Assembly (NCBI RefSeq): GCF_900111145.1
Contig: NZ_FOIR01000001.1
Span: 255,501-319,500, forward strand
Direction: 5' to 3'
Origin: Roseivirga pacifica
GTDB taxonomy: Bacteria; Bacteroidota; Bacteroidia; Cytophagales; Cyclobacteriaceae
DNA: 64,000 bases
The position numbers and the translations under genes are program-made. The notes beneath the pieces are model-generated. The model worked only from the letters and a program-made list of their open reading frames with translations. It was not told where the DNA came from and made no database searches. This document shows positions 1 to 9,695 of this stretch, piece after piece (the stretch's first letter is position 1; every line of letters starts with the position of its first letter).

Positions 1-979
1 ACAACACGTGGTTGGTATTGATTACGCCATATTTGGTATTTACCGCGCTACCTTCAACAATTGGCAATAAATCACGCTGCACGCCTTCTCTGCTTACATC
101 TGGGCCACTGCCTCCACCTTTTTTAGAGCTACCGGCAATCTTGTCAATCTCATCTATAAATATGATTCCGGTGTTTTCTGCCTTTCGAATGGCTTCTTCC
201 TTCACCTCATCCATGTCTATCAGCTTGGCCGACTCCTCTTCCAACAATAGCTTTTTCGCCTCGGCAATGGTAACCTTTCGCTTCTTGGTCTTCTTCGGCA
301 TCATATTGCTCAGCATATCCTGAATGTTGATCATGGAAGCTTCATCCATTCCGCCACCTATCATACCCATACCTCCTGCCGGAGATGCCTGAACAGAAAT
401 CTCGATCTTACGGTCGTCAATCTCGCCAGAACGGATTTTTTCGCGAAAACGCTCTCTAGTCTTTTCATTCAGTTCGCTGTCCGACATTTCGGTGGCTGGC
501 TTGTTGTTCTCGTCTTGCTGTTGAAAACCCGTGGTTGTACGCTGCGTATTGCGCACAGGCGGAATCAATGCATCGAGAATAATATCTTCTACATTTTGCT
601 GTGCACGCTCTTTTACCTGCTCTTTCTGGCCTTGCTTAACCAAGTTTACCGACTGCTCTACCAAGTCGCGCACCATGCTTTCTACATCGCGACCTACGTA
701 ACCAACCTCAGTAAATTTAGAAGCTTCCACTTTAGTAAAAGGTGCATCGGCAATTTTTGCAAGCCTACGCGCTATTTCCGTTTTACCTACGCCAGTAGCA
801 CCAATCATCAGAATGTTGTTCGGCACAATTTCCTTCTGCATTTCTTCCTTTACATGCATGCGTCTCCAGCGGTTACGCAAAGCAATGGCTACATTTTTCT
901 TGGCATCGGCCTGGCCAATAATGTATTTATCTAATTCGGCCACAATTTGGCGTGGCGTTAAAAACGTATTGTCAATCAT
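1..979 (-). CDS. hslU: HslU, ATPase subunit of HslUV protease (C-terminus cut off by window)
   Basis: AAA+ unfoldase that feeds substrates to the HslV peptidase in the cytoplasm. About 326 residues are visible of a family length near 450-460; the reading frame runs off the left edge. It opens with MIDNTFLTPRQIVAELDKYI, typical of HslU. Walker A GATGVGKT is at residues 60-67 and Walker B FIDEID near 270. The region between them is the inserted I domain, rich in Gly/Met and charged residues. The ATG lies inside the end of porQ (8-base overlap), which suggests translational coupling. HslV is not in the visible part. Identification is very secure. Confidence 0.95.
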   Translation of the reverse strand, partial: MIDNTFLTPRQIVAELDKYIIGQADAKKNVAIALRNRWRRMHVKEEMQKEIVPNNILMIGATGVGKTEIARRLAKIADAPFTKVEASKFTEVGYVGRDVESMVRDLVEQSVNLVKQGQKEQVKERAQQNVEDIILDALIPPVRNTQRTTTGFQQQDENNKPATEMSDSELNEKTRERFREKIRSGEIDDRKIEISVQASPAGGMGMIGGGMDEASMINIQDMLSNMMPKKTKKRKVTIAEAKKLLLEEESAKLIDMDEVKEEAIRKAENTGIIFIDEIDKIAGSSKKGGGSGPDVSREGVQRDLLPIVEGSAVNTKYGVINTNHVL

Positions 980-2006
980 TACTTTTTCTTTTTATCAGCC
1001 CCTCAGTACTAATATTTAACTGAAGCGTGTTACTGCCACCAGCCGTGTGATAAAGCGCTCGGCTGTAGGCAAATTCAAATCTTTTTACTTTCAGCATAAA
1101 GCCAAAAGAGAAGCCTGCCGCTCCTCCAGCATTTTGTTCTCTCAGCTCTTGGTGCCTTAAGTGATTGTATGCCAGTCGCACCTGAAAATTTGGCGAGAAC
1201 ATTAATTCGGTACCAATCACTATTCTTCTAAACAACTCATCACCAAAGCCTGGTTCGCTTTCTTCGCCAATAATATTATTGGAGGAAGGGTCGTAATAAG
1301 TGGCGTTAGTTCGGTTTAAGTTTCTGGCGGTAACGGAAAAGCGCAACGGCATAAATTCCGGTTTATAACTAAAGCCCAGCTGCACATCGAGTGGTAGTTG
1401 GCTGTTATTGTCTTCGGTGTAATCGGCCAGTAGTACACCCATGTTTTTAATGGCCATACCTACGGTTAGGTCTTTTTCAGGGTGCTTAAAAGTTCCGCCC
1501 AAATCGAGCATTAATGCCGTGGCACTAAAGGATGCCAAATCGGAAACACCAAGTTTTAGATTGGCTCCGGCCGAAAAAGCACCAAACTGACGGCTATGCC
1601 CAAGGGTAAAAGCATACTCCTTTACACTGAACTCGCCATTTAAAAATCCATTCTCATCATAAGACTCAATATCGCCATAGTTGAAGTAAGAAAGGTTGAA
1701 CGCCCATGTGCCATAATCACCAATTTCGGTGGCGTAGGTAACGGCCGTATTGCTGATATCGGCAAAGTAGCCAAGGCGCGAAATGACCACCTGCTTGTTC
1801 CAGTTGGTATTAATAAGCGCTGGGTTAGCAGTAAACTGGGTCGGGTCGTTCCAGCCCGATGTGATGTTTACCCCACCCAAGCCAGCCAAACGGGCGTTGT
1901 TAGGAATGTTTAGAAATTCGAAAGCCCTTTCTCCTCCTAGCTGAGCAAATGCTTTGGTAAACAAACCAAAACCCAAAAAACAGAGAAAAAAGGCTTTTCG
2001 CATCAT
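972..2006 (-). CDS. porQ: PorQ, type IX secretion system outer-membrane protein
   Basis: PorQ belongs to the PorP/PorQ beta-barrel group and is part of the attachment complex (with PorU, PorV, PorZ) that processes and anchors type IX secretion cargo at the cell surface; that role is from family knowledge. The 344-residue product has a signal peptide ending near AFAQ, then the characteristic GGERAFEFLNIPNNARLAGL motif and alternating amphipathic strands. It ends with an aromatic-rich barrel region. It lies 32 bases after lon and overlaps hslU, so the three probably form one minus-strand transcript. This is the main evidence that the organism has a type IX secretion system; no cargo carrying a C-terminal sorting domain was noticed here. 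Confidence 0.88.
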   Translation of the reverse strand: MMRKAFFLCFLGFGLFTKAFAQLGGERAFEFLNIPNNARLAGLGGVNITSGWNDPTQFTANPALINTNWNKQVVISRLGYFADISNTAVTYATEIGDYGTWAFNLSYFNYGDIESYDENGFLNGEFSVKEYAFTLGHSRQFGAFSAGANLKLGVSDLASFSATALMLDLGGTFKHPEKDLTVGMAIKNMGVLLADYTEDNNSQLPLDVQLGFSYKPEFMPLRFSVTARNLNRTNATYYDPSSNNIIGEESEPGFGDELFRRIVIGTELMFSPNFQVRLAYNHLRHQELREQNAGGAAGFSFGFMLKVKRFEFAYSRALYHTAGGSNTLQLNISTEGLIKRKSND

Positions 2007-2038
2007 GTGTAAATTAACGAAGCTCTACCCAAAAACAA

Positions 2039-4504
2039 TCAATCTTTCAATTCAAACTGAATAGCATCTTTGGCTTTTTGATTGGTAAGGGCAATGGAAA
2101 GCACCTCTTCTGCCTGCTCCACAAAGTGGAAGGTGAGGTTCTTTCTGTACTGCTCTTCAATCTCCAGAATATCCTTCTCGTTTCTTTTACTCAGAATTAT
2201 TTCTTTAATGCCAGCCCTTCTGGCTGCCAATATTTTCTCTTTAATACCGCCTACAGGCAGCACGTTACCACGTAGGGTAATCTCGCCCGTCATGGCTAGT
2301 TTTGCCTTCACTTTCTTCTGCGTGAAAACGGAAGCCAAAGCTGTGAGCATGGTAATACCTGCAGATGGTCCATCTTTTGGCACTGCTCCGGCCGGCACGT
2401 GCACGTGCAAATCGTACTGATCGAAAATGCGGTGGTCTATTCCATATTTCTCGGCATTCGACTTAAGGAAAGAAATTGCCGCCATGGCAGATTCTTTCAT
2501 TACATCGCCCAGCTGGCCAGAAAGAATCAGCTTTCCTTTACCACGGCTTAAACTCGATTCGATGAAAAGAATTTCTCCACCTACAGAAGTCCAAGCTAAG
2601 CCGGTTACAACGCCCGCTAGGTTATTGTCGCTGTAAATCTCCTTATCGAAGCGTTTGCCACCGAGCACTTTTTCAATAAACTCAATGGTAACCTTTTTAG
2701 GATATTCCTCTTCCAAAGCAATCGATTTGGCCACGCTTCTAACCACAGAACCTACAATTCTTTCCAAGCTTCTCACACCCGATTCGCGTGTGTAGCCTTC
2801 AATTAAGAATTGAATTGATTTTTTGTCGAAGGTTACGTCTTTAGCCTTTAGGCCGTGCTCTTCCTTCTGCTTGGGAATTAAGTGGCGCTTGGCTATTTCT
2901 ATCTTCTCTTCAATGGTATAGCCTGTTACCTCAATAATCTCCATTCTATCGCGCAAGGCAGGCTGAATGGTTTCCAATGAGTTAGCAGTTGCAATAAAGA
3001 GCACTTTCGAAAGGTCGTATTCTACCTCTAGGTAATTATCTACAAACTCACCGTTTTGCTCCGGATCGAGCACCTCTAGCAAGGCAGAAGATGGGTCGCC
3101 ACGAAAGTTCGAGTTTACCTTATCTATTTCGTCTAGCACAAAAACCGGGTTCGAGAACTTAGCTTTCTTAATGTTCTGCACCACTTTACCCGGCATGGCA
3201 CCAACGTATGTTTTCCTATGGCCACGAATTTCCGCTTCATCGTGCACACCACCCAAAGACATTCTGACATATTGTCTGCCCAGAGCTTTGGCGATAGAGC
3301 GTCCTAGCGAAGTTTTACCAACACCCGGAGGGCCATACAAGCAAAGAATCGGGCCTTTCAAATCGTTTTTCAACTTGAGTACAGCCAAGTATTCTAGGAT
3401 TCTATCCTTAACTTTTTCTAAGCCATAATGATCGTCATTCAGTACCTTTTGCGCCTTCTTCAGGTCAAGATCATCTTCTGAATATTTCTCCCACGGCAAG
3501 TCAACCATTAACTCCGCATAGTTCATGGCAATGGGATACTCCGCTGCCATAGGGTTCATGCGCAAAATTTTATCTAGCTCCTTGTTAAAGTGATCGTGCA
3601 CCTTTTTAGGCCAGTTCTTTTCAGCACCTTTTTGTCGAAGCGCCTCCACTTCTCGTTCTGGGCCATCTTCTCCAAGTTCATCCTGAAGCACTTTCATCTG
3701 CTGACGTAAAAAGTAGTCGCGCTGCTGCTGATCGATATCAGAATGTACTTTGTTCTGAATCTCATTCTTCAGCTCCAGCATTTGCAGCTCCTTAAGCAAG
3801 TATTGCAAAAGCTTGGTAGCACGCTTTATACCGTCATGCGTTTCTAGCAAGCCTTGCTTGTCTTTCGGCTCTGCGTTGATGTTGGAAGAAAGGAAATGCA
3901 CCAAGAAGCTCGGCTTTTCAATATTTTCAAGCGCCACCTGAGCCTCTTTCGGAATCTCAGGGTTTAAGCTCATGATCTTATTCGCTGCATCGCGAATGGA
4001 CTGAATAAGTGCCTTAACTTCTTTATTCTGTTTGGTAGGAAAATTCTCTGTGAGGTAGTTAACTTTTGCCTTAAAGTAAGGCTGCTCGTCTACAAATTCT
4101 TCAACCTCAAAACGCTGTTTACCCTGAACAATAATAGTGGTATTACCATCGGGCAACACCAGCATTTTTACGATTTTGGCAACAGTACCAATCTTGTAAA
4201 GGTCGCTAGCTCTTGGGTCTTCAATTTCTGGGTTTTTCTGTGCTAAAACGCCAATAATCTTATCTCCTTTATACGCTTGCTTAACCAGTTTTATGGATTT
4301 CTGCCTTCCCACGGTAATCGGAATAAGTACCCCTGGGAACAACACTGTATTTCGAACGGTCAAAATCGGCAACACCTCTGGCAAATCCGCTGCTTTAGAT
4401 TCATCCTCCTCTTCCGGGGCGATCATCTGAATGAACTCGCCATTCTCATCTTCTCCCATTTCTGCCGCCAAAATTGTCCCGATTGTTTGTCTATCTATTT
4501 TCAT
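2039..4504 (-). CDS. lon: Lon, ATP-dependent serine protease (endopeptidase La)
   Basis: Cytoplasmic quality-control protease. At 821 residues it is a full-length LonA: an N-terminal substrate-recognition domain (about 40-260), a coiled coil, an AAA+ module with Walker A GPPGVGKTS near residue 390 and FVLDEIDKV after it, and a C-terminal protease domain. The catalytic Ser lies in KDGPSAGIT near residue 713 and the Lys in GGIKEKI near 755, the expected Ser-Lys dyad. The extra acidic N-terminal stretch (EDESKAADLPEV) is common in Bacteroidota Lon proteins. First gene of the lon-porQ-hslU group. No clear promoter was recognised in the upstream gap. Confidence 0.97.
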   Translation of the reverse strand: MKIDRQTIGTILAAEMGEDENGEFIQMIAPEEEDESKAADLPEVLPILTVRNTVLFPGVLIPITVGRQKSIKLVKQAYKGDKIIGVLAQKNPEIEDPRASDLYKIGTVAKIVKMLVLPDGNTTIIVQGKQRFEVEEFVDEQPYFKAKVNYLTENFPTKQNKEVKALIQSIRDAANKIMSLNPEIPKEAQVALENIEKPSFLVHFLSSNINAEPKDKQGLLETHDGIKRATKLLQYLLKELQMLELKNEIQNKVHSDIDQQQRDYFLRQQMKVLQDELGEDGPEREVEALRQKGAEKNWPKKVHDHFNKELDKILRMNPMAAEYPIAMNYAELMVDLPWEKYSEDDLDLKKAQKVLNDDHYGLEKVKDRILEYLAVLKLKNDLKGPILCLYGPPGVGKTSLGRSIAKALGRQYVRMSLGGVHDEAEIRGHRKTYVGAMPGKVVQNIKKAKFSNPVFVLDEIDKVNSNFRGDPSSALLEVLDPEQNGEFVDNYLEVEYDLSKVLFIATANSLETIQPALRDRMEIIEVTGYTIEEKIEIAKRHLIPKQKEEHGLKAKDVTFDKKSIQFLIEGYTRESGVRSLERIVGSVVRSVAKSIALEEEYPKKVTIEFIEKVLGGKRFDKEIYSDNNLAGVVTGLAWTSVGGEILFIESSLSRGKGKLILSGQLGDVMKESAMAAISFLKSNAEKYGIDHRIFDQYDLHVHVPAGAVPKDGPSAGITMLTALASVFTQKKVKAKLAMTGEITLRGNVLPVGGIKEKILAARRAGIKEIILSKRNEKDILEIEEQYRKNLTFHFVEQAEEVLSIALTNQKAKDAIQFELKD

Positions 4505-4662
4505 ATAAGAATGTCAAAGTGACACACAAGTCTGCTAGATTTGTGCGTATCCACAATTGCAAGCCTTATGCCAAAGGACGCTATGTCAGTATATCGCTTT
4601 CTTATGTCACTTATTTGCAGTAATTTCATAATACTTTCGCCAACCATAAACACGTTCGACTT

Positions 4663-6741
4663 TTGATCAAACGGGTATCGTTTATATTGCTCATACTTTT
4701 AGGCTTTGCTTGCTCTGCCCAAGCACAGTTTTGGAAAAAAAATAAGTCCGAAAAGCTGGCCCTCGATTCTGATTCCGTTTCCATTGAAGTTACAGCATTG
4801 ACTTTTGATAATATTGATAATGTAACTTATGTAAACGAGAAACAGTTACGCAAAATTGAAAAACTAGATAGAGAGCAGAAATGGGAAGAACTTTATCCAG
4901 AGTTGAAAGCCTATGTTTCTAAATTCGGTACACTCAACTTTGCCCATCAAACCTACTACATCTGGCGCCTAGCTAAACTCACCGAAGTCTTCGCTTCGCC
5001 AGAAGAAGCCAAACCACTTTACGCCATGGTGCTTAAGCACCACAGAAGAGGCCTGAATATTCCCGAGATTCTCGCACGCTACGATTCGCTAGACCGCAAC
5101 AAGAAGCAATATTTTGTGCCGCTAGATTATTACTACGACCTGGTAGAATTCCGCAGGCAGGTGGACACGTTGATTCCTCCTCGAAAAGTACTCACCAGTA
5201 TGGGCGCCAGAATCAACTCAAACTTTGAAGACTATGCACCAGTAGTTGGGGTGAACGACTCCATTATTCTGTTTACCTCTAAGCGTAACACAGAAATTGA
5301 CGGACTTAGAAGAAGGGAGCACGAAGACTTGTTTATTTCTGAATTTGATGGAAAAAACTGGAAAAAAGCCGAACTATTGGAAGCAGCACACAGCCAGTTT
5401 AAAGAAGGCTCGGGATTTATGACAAAAGACGGAAAAACGCTTTACTTCTCGCGCTGTGGAGCGCCTGATGGCTTTGGTAATTGCGACCTATACTACACCA
5501 CTTATTTTGAAGGGGAAATTGAAATTGACTCCACCTATCAGGTGATGGACAAGAATGACCAGCTAAGCTACAAAACCACAAAAGTAACTGTAGACACAGC
5601 CTATTGGATACCCGCTGTTAACCTTGGCGAACAAATTAATTCTCCTACTTGGGACTCTCACCCCACGCTTAATGCCAGCGAAGACACACTCTATTTTTCT
5701 TCCGACAGAGTTGGTGGTTTTGGCTTATCGGATCTTTATTATAGTGTAAAGAATGGCAAAGGCAATTGGTCCGCACCCAAAAACATGGGGCCGATTATTA
5801 ACACGCGCGGCAATGAGGTAAGTCCATTCTTCCACCCAATTCATAACGTGTTATACTTTAGCAGCAATGGTCAACTGCTCAACTTTGGCGATTACGATAT
5901 TTACAAAGCTTACAAGGTTGAAGGAAAGTGGTCCGAACCCGTAAATATTGGCCCACTGGTAAATGGCGAAGGCACTGAGTTTTACTTTAGTATTGACAGA
6001 AAGTCTGAGTACATCTACTATGCTCGGTCGGAAGAGGAGAGCATGAAAAACCTCGACCTTTACTCCTTTCCACTACCTATGGAAGGTCAACCCCTGGCCA
6101 CTACAAGACTAAGCGGAAGTGTAAAAGACATCTACGGCAAAATCCCTAAGAACATGGTGATTTCCGTTATCGATTTGGACGAAGGCGTAGAAGTGGCTCC
6201 TAAGTTTGCCCGAGAGGATGGCACCTTTGAGTTCGACCTAATTAATGAAAGAAACTACCTGCTCATTATTCAGGGCGATGACATTTTTAGGCTGGAAAAG
6301 TTCTTCTTTTTAGACGGAGACACCACCTACGAGGGTGTAGTAGAGCGTGTTTCGAGCAAGATAGAATTCAACTCTGTAGAGTTTGAAAATGGCAAAGCGA
6401 ATATTCTGCCCGAAATGCACACCGACTTACAAAAAGTGATTGACTTTTTGATTGACCATCCGGATTTCAAGCTTAATATTTCTGGCCATACCGACTCTAG
6501 CGGCAGCCCAATTATTAACCTAAAACTATCTCAGCAACGTGCCGATGCCATTAAAGATTTTATTGTAAACCGCGCGCCAAGTATTGCACCACAACGCATT
6601 ATGGCTATTGGCTATGGCAGCGAAAAGCCATTGGTTAAAGAAGAAAAAACTGATGAGGATAGAAAATTAAATAGGCGGGTCGAATTTGAAATTTATCGCG
6701 ACCCGCCTAAGAAAAGAGCTGATGAAGAGATTAATAATTAA
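4663..6741 (+). CDS. OmpA-family lipid/peptidoglycan-associated protein with PD40 propeller, PorE-like architecture
   Basis: Secreted 692-residue protein. Domains in order: signal peptide (1-22, ending AQAQ), a TPR-like helical region (about 45-140), PD40/WD40-like propeller repeats with YFSSDRVGGFG-type motifs (about 180-470), a carboxypeptidase-regulatory-like beta domain (about 485-560), and an OmpA C-terminal peptidoglycan-binding domain (about 570-680; SGHTDSSG and NRRVEF). This order matches PorE of the type IX secretion system, but Bacteroidota carry many paralogues with the same layout, so PorE itself is only inferred. The start is TTG, chosen because the signal peptide begins there; a weak TACTTTCG box sits at 4632-4639. 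The gene is convergent with rseP and the two overlap by 4 bases. Confidence 0.85.
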   Translation: MIKRVSFILLILLGFACSAQAQFWKKNKSEKLALDSDSVSIEVTALTFDNIDNVTYVNEKQLRKIEKLDREQKWEELYPELKAYVSKFGTLNFAHQTYYIWRLAKLTEVFASPEEAKPLYAMVLKHHRRGLNIPEILARYDSLDRNKKQYFVPLDYYYDLVEFRRQVDTLIPPRKVLTSMGARINSNFEDYAPVVGVNDSIILFTSKRNTEIDGLRRREHEDLFISEFDGKNWKKAELLEAAHSQFKEGSGFMTKDGKTLYFSRCGAPDGFGNCDLYYTTYFEGEIEIDSTYQVMDKNDQLSYKTTKVTVDTAYWIPAVNLGEQINSPTWDSHPTLNASEDTLYFSSDRVGGFGLSDLYYSVKNGKGNWSAPKNMGPIINTRGNEVSPFFHPIHNVLYFSSNGQLLNFGDYDIYKAYKVEGKWSEPVNIGPLVNGEGTEFYFSIDRKSEYIYYARSEEESMKNLDLYSFPLPMEGQPLATTRLSGSVKDIYGKIPKNMVISVIDLDEGVEVAPKFAREDGTFEFDLINERNYLLIIQGDDIFRLEKFFFLDGDTTYEGVVERVSSKIEFNSVEFENGKANILPEMHTDLQKVIDFLIDHPDFKLNISGHTDSSGSPIINLKLSQQRADAIKDFIVNRAPSIAPQRIMAIGYGSEKPLVKEEKTDEDRKLNRRVEFEIYRDPPKKRADEEINN

Positions 6742-8072
6742 ATCCCGAACAGCTTAAGAATATCATTACCGAACACAAAGACCATCAGCGCTAGCAGGAT
6801 AATCATCCCTACTTTCTGAGCATTCTCTAAGAATTTATCAGATGGTGCTTTGCCCGAAATCATTTCGTAAAGCAAAAACATTACGTGACCACCGTCCAAT
6901 GCTGGAATTGGCAATAGGTTCATAAAGGCCAAAATCATAGAAATAAAGGCAGTAGTGTACCAGAATTGGTTCCAATCCCAAGCTTTAGGAAAAAGATTAA
7001 CAATACCAATTGGGCCACTTAAGCTTCTTGCAGAAAGGTCTCCGCTAAACATTTTACCCATTGCTCGGGCATTCACAATCACCAAATTGAAAGCATCAGC
7101 TGTTCCTTTTGCAGTTGCTTCACCAAAAGAGTATTCATTTCTTTCAACAGGAATCTGGCTAGCCATTAAAAAGCCTATTGTGGTATCCTTGTTTACAGGC
7201 ACCTCAAAAGTTAAGGTTTCATTGCCTCTTAAAACTTCAACCGAAGCGATACCACCTGCATACGCACCCAAGATTGATTTGAATTGATCCGTATAACCTG
7301 CTGGCGTATCACCAACTTTGGTAATTATGTCACCATCAAATATCCCAACTTTCTTTGCATTGCTGGTCGCCAAATACTCAGGGTCTTCTGGGTATGCTAC
7401 TTGAAACTTTGCTCGTGGGTACAAAAACTCCTGCTTAAAGGTTTTCTCTTTGGACATTAAGTCCAGTGCACCATCAGGCACAGTGATCTTTACTTGCTGA
7501 CCGTTTCTTTCAACCGTATAATAAGCATCTGAATCAAGGAAAATAGCTGGGTCGGTTACATCAGAAAACCTCTCGTAATCCTCGCCATTAATGTTTAAAA
7601 TCTTATCTCCGTTTTGGAAGCCAAATTGCTCACCATACTTAAACGCTTGCACACCATTTTCCTTTACATAGGTGCTAGGAATATACTCATCGCCCACATT
7701 GTAGGCAAGAATGATCATGGCGATAACACCGGCCACAACATTCACAATAATTCCACCCAACATAACGATCAGGCGTTGCCAAGCTGGCTTAGAACGGAAC
7801 TCCCAAGGTTGAGGTGGCTGCGCCATTTGCTCCTTATCCATGGACTCGTCAATCATTCCAGAGATTTTTACAAAACCTCCGAGCGGAATGGCTCCTAATC
7901 CATATTCTGTTTCACCTTTTTTAAAGGAGAATAAGGTTGGGGGAAAACCGATAAAAAACTTCTCCACCTTCATTCCGAACATTTTGGCTGCCACCATATG
8001 GCCTCCTTCATGTATTCCCACTAAAATTGAAAGTGCCAGCAACAACTGGGCAACTTGTACTAAGGTTTCCAT
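6738..8072 (-). CDS. rseP: RseP/site-2-protease family intramembrane zinc metalloprotease
   Basis: Membrane protease of the RIP family, which cleaves anti-sigma factors or signal-peptide remnants within the inner membrane. The 444-residue protein has the zinc motif HEGGH at residues 21-25 in the first membrane segment. Two PDZ-like regions occupy the periplasmic middle, and the second metal-site motif NLLPIPALDGGH lies near residue 387. It begins 5 bases after dxr ends, so dxr-rseP form an operon, an arrangement common in bacteria. A substrate anti-sigma factor is not present in the window. Confidence 0.95.
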   Translation of the reverse strand: METLVQVAQLLLALSILVGIHEGGHMVAAKMFGMKVEKFFIGFPPTLFSFKKGETEYGLGAIPLGGFVKISGMIDESMDKEQMAQPPQPWEFRSKPAWQRLIVMLGGIIVNVVAGVIAMIILAYNVGDEYIPSTYVKENGVQAFKYGEQFGFQNGDKILNINGEDYERFSDVTDPAIFLDSDAYYTVERNGQQVKITVPDGALDLMSKEKTFKQEFLYPRAKFQVAYPEDPEYLATSNAKKVGIFDGDIITKVGDTPAGYTDQFKSILGAYAGGIASVEVLRGNETLTFEVPVNKDTTIGFLMASQIPVERNEYSFGEATAKGTADAFNLVIVNARAMGKMFSGDLSARSLSGPIGIVNLFPKAWDWNQFWYTTAFISMILAFMNLLPIPALDGGHVMFLLYEMISGKAPSDKFLENAQKVGMIILLALMVFVFGNDILKLFGI

Positions 8073-8077
8073 TAAAT

Positions 8078-9232
8078 CTATTTAAATGCTTTTGCTAAAA
8101 TTCTTGTCTCTTCGTCCGTTTGAACATAGTCCTCATACGTAGGCTGCTGCAAAAAAGATATTTTCTGCATGCAATGCGCTACTAAGTCCGACATTTCTAA
8201 AAATCCGATCTCATCTTTTAGGAATCTTGCCACGGCAACTTCGTTGGCAGCGTTCAGAATACATGGCATATTTCCGCCTTTATCCATTGCCTCGAAAGAC
8301 AGTGTAAGGTTTCTGAAAGTCTCTAAATCGGGTGCTTCAAAAGTAAGCTCCGGATAATCCATAAAGTTAAATCGAGGGAAATCCGTTTTCAATCGCGCAG
8401 GATAAGTCATAGCAAACTGAATAGGCAGTTTCATATCGGGCAAGCCCATTTGCGCCTTCATGCTTCCATCCTCAAATTGCACCAAGGAGTGGATGATACT
8501 TTGCGGGTGCACAATCACTTCGATCTGACTCTTTTTCAGCCCGAACAACCATTTGGCTTCAATCACCTCAAGCCCTTTGTTCATCATAGAAGCCGAGTCG
8601 ATGGTGATTTTTGCCCCCATTTCCCAATTAGGGTGTTTGAGCGCCTGCTCTTTCTTAACCCGCAACAATTGGTCACGTTTCATTCCACGGAAAGGCCCGC
8701 CAGAAGCCGTAAGCACAATTTTTTCAATTGGATTGTGAAATTCACCCACCAAACATTGAAAAATCGCTGAATGCTCAGAGTCTACAGGATAAATGTTAAT
8801 GCCCTTCTCAGCCGCGAGCTTTGTTATCAACTCACCCGCTACCACCAAAGTCTCTTTGTTGGCTAGTGCTATGTTTTTGCCACTCTCAATAGCTGCAATT
8901 GTAGGCTTTAGGCCAGCATAACCAACCAACGCTGTAAGCACCAAATCAACACTATCCATTTGCACCACGCTGCACAATGCATTTGCACCAGCATACACCT
9001 TTATATCGAGCGGATCGAGCGCATCAAACACCTCTTGGTATTTAGCCTCGTTACCAATTACCACTACATTCGGCTTAAATTTTCTGGCTTGCTCAATTAA
9101 TAAAGTTGCACTGTTTTGGGCCGTTAAAACCTCTGCAGTAAAATGTTCTGGGTTCGCAGCAATTACCTCTAAGGCTTGCGTGCCTATTGAACCAGTAGAA
9201 CCAAGTATGGCGATATTTTTAGATGTGCTCAA
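8078..9232 (-). CDS. dxr: 1-deoxy-D-xylulose-5-phosphate reductoisomerase (Dxr/IspC)
   Basis: Second step of the MEP isoprenoid pathway: converts DXP to MEP using NADPH. Motifs: NADPH-binding GSTGSIGTQ near the N-terminus, ANKETLVVAGE, metal-binding VDSEHSAIFQ, and TASGGPFRG. The open frame extends to 9319, but a well-formed promoter at 9290-9320 makes that start impossible. An ATG at 9277 would leave a leader of only a few bases. I therefore favour the TTG at 9232, which gives MSTSKNIAILGSTGSIG and 384 residues, the usual family length. First gene of the dxr-rseP operon. Confidence 0.93.
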   Translation of the reverse strand: MSTSKNIAILGSTGSIGTQALEVIAANPEHFTAEVLTAQNSATLLIEQARKFKPNVVVIGNEAKYQEVFDALDPLDIKVYAGANALCSVVQMDSVDLVLTALVGYAGLKPTIAAIESGKNIALANKETLVVAGELITKLAAEKGINIYPVDSEHSAIFQCLVGEFHNPIEKIVLTASGGPFRGMKRDQLLRVKKEQALKHPNWEMGAKITIDSASMMNKGLEVIEAKWLFGLKKSQIEVIVHPQSIIHSLVQFEDGSMKAQMGLPDMKLPIQFAMTYPARLKTDFPRFNFMDYPELTFEAPDLETFRNLTLSFEAMDKGGNMPCILNAANEVAVARFLKDEIGFLEMSDLVAHCMQKISFLQQPTYEDYVQTDEETRILAKAFK

Positions 9233-9289
9233 AAGCGATAAATCAATTATGCTTAATCTGATTTTGCGAAAGGGCATTTCGCAGCGCTG

Positions 9290-9320
9290 CAAATTTAGAC
9301 CTTTTTCAAAGGGCAGCAAA
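9290..9320 (-). promoter_or_regulatory. Bacteroidota-type promoter of dxr-rseP
   Basis: Read on the minus strand there is a TTTG box (9320-9317), a 19-base spacer, and TAAATTTG (9297-9290), an exact fit to the Bacteroidota sigma-factor consensus TTTG-N19-TAnnTTTG. The predicted transcription start is near 9284, about 50 bases before the TTG start codon. This site decides the choice of dxr start. Confidence 0.7.
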
Positions 9321-9695
9321 TTTGTTTTCTGAATGGCAAAAGCGTGCGTTCTAATTCAACCGCTTCAACAAACCTTCCGAGCCTAAGCTGGTTATTAAGA
9401 CTGTGGCCATAAAGTCGGACACCTACCCTTTTATTCCCTGAAGGGATTATCCTAAACTCAATGTTTTCCCTTAAGGGTTAGGCAAGGACCTGGTAAAAAT
9501 ACTTCAAGGGCTTTATAGCCTTTCAATACTGTGCAGCCAATGCTTAAATGAGCTCGTTCTTAACTTTAATTAACAGGCGCGACTGATCAAAAGACAGGCT
9601 CTCGCGTATGTTTGTTTATCCAAGCTTACAAAATGTCAGTATTTAGTGGCTTGGCACATTCTTTAATATATAGTATTTGGAAATACTTGAATGTT
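9321..9695. other. Intergenic region between dxr and the DegP-type protease; no gene seen
   Basis: About 375 bases without a convincing gene. It holds short palindromes: a TCCC/GGGA hairpin at about 9434-9447, the 10-bp CCCTTAAGGG near 9468-9477, and a weak AAGGGCT/AGCCTTT hairpin near 9516-9533. Such palindromes are frequent between Bacteroidota genes and may be degraded repeat elements. The end nearest the protease gene (TAGTATTTGG at about 9671-9680) is a poor match to the promoter consensus. Confidence 0.4.

Noticed and set aside
515-934. Plus-strand open frame of 139 codons
   Set aside because: It runs antisense inside hslU, and its product has no family resemblance; hslU in the opposite strand explains the sequence.
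9460-9480. CCCTTAAGGG palindrome
   Set aside because: Ten bases, AT-flanked, with no link to a start or a T-tract; such short palindromes are frequent and may be chance.
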